DNA from: a virus
Direction: 5' to 3' (one strand)
Length of the DNA stretch: 23,356 nucleotides
IMG/VR virus record: IMGVR_UViG_3300042486_000415
Span: 1-23,356 of that record
In this document: in pieces, positions 21,304 to 23,356 of the stretch
Layout: each line of letters starts with the position of its first letter
Position numbering within the stretch: the first letter of the stretch is position 1
Notes under the pieces: model-generated
What the model saw: only the letters and a program-made list of their open reading frames with translations
What the model was told of the DNA's origin: nothing
Database searches by the model: none
Translations under genes and position numbers: made by a program

Positions 21304-21527
21304 TCCAACCTTAGGGCTTCCATAATTTCACTTACAATATAAGTGTAGTTTTCCATGCATTTAAACAGGCTGTCTTGGTCACCGTCCATTGCTTGTTTCC
21401 ATTCTTCTACCATGTTCTTTGCACCATGTTTGGTAACATGGAATTCTACACAGTAACCTTCAAAAGAGTCTGTTATTTTTGCGAATGATTCGCTAATTTC
21501 TGCCATGTCTTCAGGGTCAAAACTCAT
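21300..21527 (-). CDS. Hypothetical small acidic protein
   Basis: This 75-residue acidic, helical protein (SFDPEDMAEISESFAKIT ... CMENYTYIVSEIMEALRLD) has no recognised domain. I chose the ATG at 21527 because it overlaps the upstream TGA as ATGA, the style of this phage. A GTG at 21542 would add five residues but lies inside the upstream gene. It is the last gene of the minus-strand operon, and its stop overlaps the stop of the plus-strand lysin by 4 nt, with no terminator hairpin between them. Function unknown. Confidence 0.65.
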   Translation of the reverse strand: MSFDPEDMAEISESFAKITDSFEGYCVEFHVTKHGAKNMVEEWKQAMDGDQDSLFKCMENYTYIVSEIMEALRLD

Positions 21528-21784
21528 TTGCTGTCCCTGCACAAATTCTCGTAGGTGCGTAACACACGAAAAACCTTTTTCCAGTTTTTAGGTGATGTTG
21601 GGTCGTCTTCTAGTAGTCCGATTACCCACGCCATTTCGTGTGCGACCTGTTCCCAAACAGGTTCTCCCCACTTGGCTTTGTTTAAAGAGTCATAATGTTT
21701 TGCCATTTTGCTGATTTCGGATTCATAATCTGTCCGTCCTTTGGTCCAGTAATATGCCCGTCCCTTTTTTTCGTTGTTATCCAC
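21524..21784 (-). CDS. Hypothetical protein, GTG start preferred
   Basis: This protein is about 86 residues from a GTG at 21784. An ATG at 21823 would give 99 residues but overlap the previous gene by 47 nt. The GTG is preceded by GGTGGAG at good spacing and overlaps the previous stop region by 8 nt, so it is preferred. The sequence is rich in Trp, Lys and Tyr (AYYWTKGRTDYESEISKMAKHYD; EPVWEQVAHEMAWVIGLLEDD; NWKKVFRVLRTYENL) and probably helical. No family is recognised. It overlaps the next gene by ATGA. Confidence 0.65.
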   Translation of the reverse strand: MDNNEKKGRAYYWTKGRTDYESEISKMAKHYDSLNKAKWGEPVWEQVAHEMAWVIGLLEDDPTSPKNWKKVFRVLRTYENLCRDSK

Positions 21785-21923
21785 GATTTTTCTCCACCAG
21801 TTCAATAGTTTTCTGTAGGTCATCTACATCTCTGATTCTAGCCATTGGTAGTCCCATATGTGTCGCTTCCTTTTTTAGTTCAGCCAGCAACTTCTTCAGT
21901 GCTACTAGGTCTGTCTTTTTCAT
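21777..21923 (-). CDS. 48-residue helical protein
   Basis: This short gene has an excellent Shine-Dalgarno sequence (CTAGGAG, 6 nt before the ATG at 21923), which is the main reason to accept it. The protein begins KKTDLVALKKLLAELKKEA and ends VDDLQKTIELVEKNRG, giving two amphipathic helices. It begins inside the 3' end of the sigma-like gene, overlapping it by 44 nt in another frame, and overlaps the downstream gene. No family is recognised; small early phage proteins of this size often act on host proteins, but nothing here shows that. Confidence 0.6.
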   Translation of the reverse strand: MKKTDLVALKKLLAELKKEATHMGLPMARIRDVDDLQKTIELVEKNRG

Positions 21924-22245
21924 TTGTTTCTCCTAGATGGCGCAACATTGGATGTTGCTCCATAATTGTTTTTAAATTTTTCAATGCTGTTTGCGTTTTT
22001 GTCCATGCGTGCGACTTTGCTTTTACACCTACAACTGTTTTTAGTTCTTCGTATGTAAGCCTGTCGTAAAACAAACCATAGATTATGGTTTGTTCTTTCT
22101 CGTCTAGCATGGACACACACTCTGATACTGCGTCTAGTATATCCCAGTCGGGGTCTAAGTCGCCTGCGGATAGATACATGAACGGCATCATCAACAGTTC
22201 TGTCTCTGTTTGTCCTAGTTTACTTGACGGTTCGTACTGCATCAT
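21880..22245 (-). CDS. Sigma-70 region 4-like helix-turn-helix protein
   Basis: This 121-residue protein contains, at residues about 40-95, the pattern of sigma factor region 4: SMLDEKEQTIIYGLFYDRLTYEEL, then VVGVKAKSHAWTKTQTALKNLK. It corresponds to the 'L..-E-..I..L.......-Y-E-EI...-G-V...-T.....L..L' layout of the -35-binding helix-turn-helix. No region 2 (the -10 reader) is present, so it is not a complete sigma factor. It could be an anti-sigma or co-activator, a phage regulator replacing region 4, or simply a small DNA-binding protein. The start overlaps the nuclease gene by 26 nt, and no ribosome binding site is visible, so it is probably coupled. A 10-bp perfect inverted repeat lies in codons about 51-59. 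Confidence 0.65.
   Translation of the reverse strand: MMQYEPSSKLGQTETELLMMPFMYLSAGDLDPDWDILDAVSECVSMLDEKEQTIIYGLFYDRLTYEELKTVVGVKAKSHAWTKTQTALKNLKTIMEQHPMLRHLGETNEKDRPSSTEEVAG
22070..22094 (-). other. 10-bp perfect inverted repeat in the sigma-like gene
   Basis: AACAAACCAT (22070-22079) and ATGGTTTGTT (22085-22094) are exact reverse complements with a 5-nt loop. On the minus strand GTTTTAC overlaps and follows the stem, only a short T-run, so it may be a weak attenuator, an operator-like dyad or an unexplained hairpin. Confidence 0.75.
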
Positions 22246-22705
22246 AATCAGGGTTTGTCATCAAGTCGTTGACTTGTTCGGGTAACAGTAGGAAACCACG
22301 GGATGGGTTTGAACTAGACCATGCAAAGTTAGACATAGTCTTACGATTATAAATATCTTTGTTTGCTTTTAGGTATCGTTTGATTCGTTTCGTAGATACG
22401 ATAACGAATGCTCCTTGGTCACCATCTAGGGTGTAAACATACACCCACCATGCTGCTTTGGTTACATTTAATCCCGATGGTTCCCATACGGCTTTGCCGT
22501 CTTCGTCTTGCCTACGCCTTGGGTTTTGTTCCATTTCAAGAACCATTTTACCGTTGCGGTAGCGGTCTGTTTTAACTTCAAAAGAACCCGCTTCCATTGC
22601 AGTGAGAAAATCGTCAACGAGTTTCTCACCTTTTTTACCGAACTTAAGGTCTTCATGGAAGTTAAACTTTTTCGCAGGTAAATCATAATCAGAGAACTTC
22701 CCCAT
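22220..22705 (-). CDS. PD-(D/E)XK-like nuclease
   Basis: This 161-residue protein shows a restriction-endonuclease-like core: FGKKGEKLVDDFL (E27, D31), then SFEVKTDR with the E43-x-K45 catalytic pair, then KMVLEMEQN with acidic residues after the strand. The later segment EPSGLNVTKAAWWVYVY and KRIKRYL occur in the same order in small phage nucleases of this superfamily, some of which act as recombination or resolvase enzymes. It would cut DNA in a metal-dependent way; the exact substrate is unknown. A strong GAGGAG lies 6 nt before the ATG at 22705. Neighbours RusA-like resolvase and the sigma-like gene suggest an early recombination/replication operon. Confidence 0.75.
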   Translation of the reverse strand: MGKFSDYDLPAKKFNFHEDLKFGKKGEKLVDDFLTAMEAGSFEVKTDRYRNGKMVLEMEQNPRRRQDEDGKAVWEPSGLNVTKAAWWVYVYTLDGDQGAFVIVSTKRIKRYLKANKDIYNRKTMSNFAWSSSNPSRGFLLLPEQVNDLMTNPDYDAVRTVK

Positions 22706-22708
22706 CGG

Positions 22709-22858
22709 TCACTCCTCTTTTTTCTGTATTTTTCCTTCGGGTCCATAACCCTCCATATATGTTATTTTGACTGGTCTTGGATGTGAACTTGTATAAGGCG
22801 ACCTTGGACGACAAGCCCTTAGTTTTCTTCGCTTTGTTGGACGAATACTGCGACCCAT
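22709..22858 (-). CDS. 49-residue very basic protein
   Basis: This short gene begins at an ATG (22858) two bases after the TAA of the resolvase-like gene, with AAGGA as ribosome binding site, and ends just before the nuclease gene. The protein is Arg/Lys/Pro-rich (GRSIRPTKRRKLRACRPRS) with a charged C-terminus (GPEGKIQKKEE), likely nucleic-acid binding or disordered. Support is its good spacing and coupling on both sides; no family is recognised. A longer open frame here in another register is judged a shadow. Confidence 0.5.
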   Translation of the reverse strand: MGRSIRPTKRRKLRACRPRSPYTSSHPRPVKITYMEGYGPEGKIQKKEE

Positions 22859-22860
22859 GA

Positions 22861-23214
22861 TTATTCCTTCGTTGATTCAATGTAATGCACCTGCTTATCG
22901 TCTGCCCATGCAACGCCATTTAAACCGTCCATGAGTGTTTTAATATAATTATCTAAGTCACCTCGTAACTTAGATTTCTGTCCGTTAAACTCCGCAACCG
23001 TAACTACGGTTTCTTTGTCGTTGAACAAAACAGTTAGCGAGACTTGTCCTTCAAAGATAGGACCATCCCATGCGTCACGGATTTCCGCTTCAGCAATTAA
23101 AGTTTTTTCGGGTGTGAACACACGCCCACGCCGACCCAACCTAGGTCTGCCTTTAGGGACTGGTCTGCCTGTAATCGTTACCGAATGTGATAACGGCTTT
23201 TTAGAAGGGGTCAT
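22861..23214 (-). CDS. RusA-like Holliday junction resolvase
   Basis: RusA enzymes are small dimeric endonucleases that cut four-way DNA junctions arising during recombination and replication. The 117-residue protein begins with the typical basic start (VTITGRPVPKGRPR ... RVFTPEKT). It ends with the signature RGDLDNYIKTLMDGLNGVAWADDKQV, holding the acidic residues D86, D88, D96 and D105/D106 that bind metal and the conserved lysine after them (K92). I prefer the ATG at 23214 over a TTG at 23223. The start overlaps the upstream short gene by 14 nt. Length is close to the roughly 120 residues of the family. Confidence 0.9.
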   Translation of the reverse strand: MTPSKKPLSHSVTITGRPVPKGRPRLGRRGRVFTPEKTLIAEAEIRDAWDGPIFEGQVSLTVLFNDKETVVTVAEFNGQKSKLRGDLDNYIKTLMDGLNGVAWADDKQVHYIESTKE

Positions 23215-23356
23215 CTTCTTCAACTAACTTAACTGTCGGGTCATGTTTGTGTCGCCACATCATGACCTCTTTGGTCATGTCCGAGACTTCTTGTTCAAGA
23301 CGATAAATATAATCTTCAAGAAGTTTGATTCGGTTGCTTTCTTCTTCGGGTGTCAT
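23201..23356 (-). CDS. 51-residue coiled-coil protein, start at window edge
   Basis: The frame begins with an ATG whose complement is the last three bases of the window, so an earlier start outside cannot be excluded. It ends at TAA (23201-23203) inside the resolvase-like gene. The 51-residue protein has heptad-like charged helices (ESNRIKLLEDYIYRLEQEVSDM) and a basic/acidic tail (MWRHKHDPTVKLVEEDDPF). No family is recognised. Confidence 0.55.
   Translation of the reverse strand: MTPEEESNRIKLLEDYIYRLEQEVSDMTKEVMMWRHKHDPTVKLVEEDDPF

Noticed and set aside
22075-22095. A minus-strand AGAACAAA sequence resembling the 24-nt element
   Set aside because: The TAT and TA positions do not align, and it is explained as coding sequence and as part of the inverted repeat at 22070-22094.
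22689-22919. Longer minus-strand frame (76 codons) crossing the resolvase-nuclease border
   Set aside because: It overlaps both neighbours in other frames, and the 49-codon frame in the gap has better start and spacing.
1-23356. tRNA genes, CRISPR arrays, insertion sequences, integrase or attachment sites
   Set aside because: I looked for cloverleaf-like GGTTCRANNCC arms, regularly spaced repeats and transposase or integrase motifs and saw none. The GGTTC-containing hairpins do not fit a tRNA.

Overview
This window is part of the genome of a tailed double-stranded DNA phage (Caudoviricetes), most probably a podovirus. The evidence is the gene order on the plus strand: terminase large subunit, portal, scaffold, major capsid protein, a T7 gp11/P22 gp4-like adaptor and a T7 gp12-like tail nozzle. 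After these come small fibre genes, several internal-virion-type proteins including one of 1829 residues, and an M15-type lysin. No major tail protein, tape-measure gene or sheath gene is visible. No tRNA, rRNA, CRISPR array, insertion sequence or integrase was found. Base composition is moderately AT-rich. The host cannot be read from the sequence. Thr/Pro linkers of the 'TTTVP/TTTTAP' kind and a DUF2746-like membrane protein are common in actinobacteria and their phages, so an aquatic actinobacterial host is a weak guess.

Layout, plus strand (late, structural). 1-1586: terminase large subunit, cut by the window edge. 1607-2221: a zinc-ribbon protein and two small membrane proteins, the second holin-like. 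2221-3778: three very basic Lys/Ala-rich proteins. 3778-7416: portal, scaffold and capsid, closed by a strong intrinsic terminator at 7443-7480. 7504-9214: three more very basic proteins, one with collagen-like repeats. 9241-11842: a Cys/His protein, adaptor and nozzle. 11851-12811: fibre and appendage genes. 12811-20848: putative internal virion or ejection proteins. 20845-21303: peptidoglycan peptidase. Nearly all neighbours touch or overlap (TAATG, ATGA), so translation is probably coupled.

Minus strand (probably early). At 21300 a compact set of eight small genes converges on the late operon, and the stop codons overlap. It includes a RusA-like Holliday junction resolvase, a PD-(D/E)XK-like nuclease, a sigma-70 region 4-like helix-turn-helix protein and several unknown short proteins. 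Three of the short ones are 48-51 residues long.

Two patterns are not explained by the genes. First, an ungapped 24-nt element (AGAACA ... TAT ... TA) occurs four times, each time at the end of a gene (1587, 5564, 9221, 14498). It is a candidate promoter or RNA-level control element. Second, perfect or near-perfect inverted repeats with short loops lie inside coding sequences, up to 13 perfect base pairs, far more often than a simple chance estimate predicts. Many carry GAAC/GTTC in the stem.
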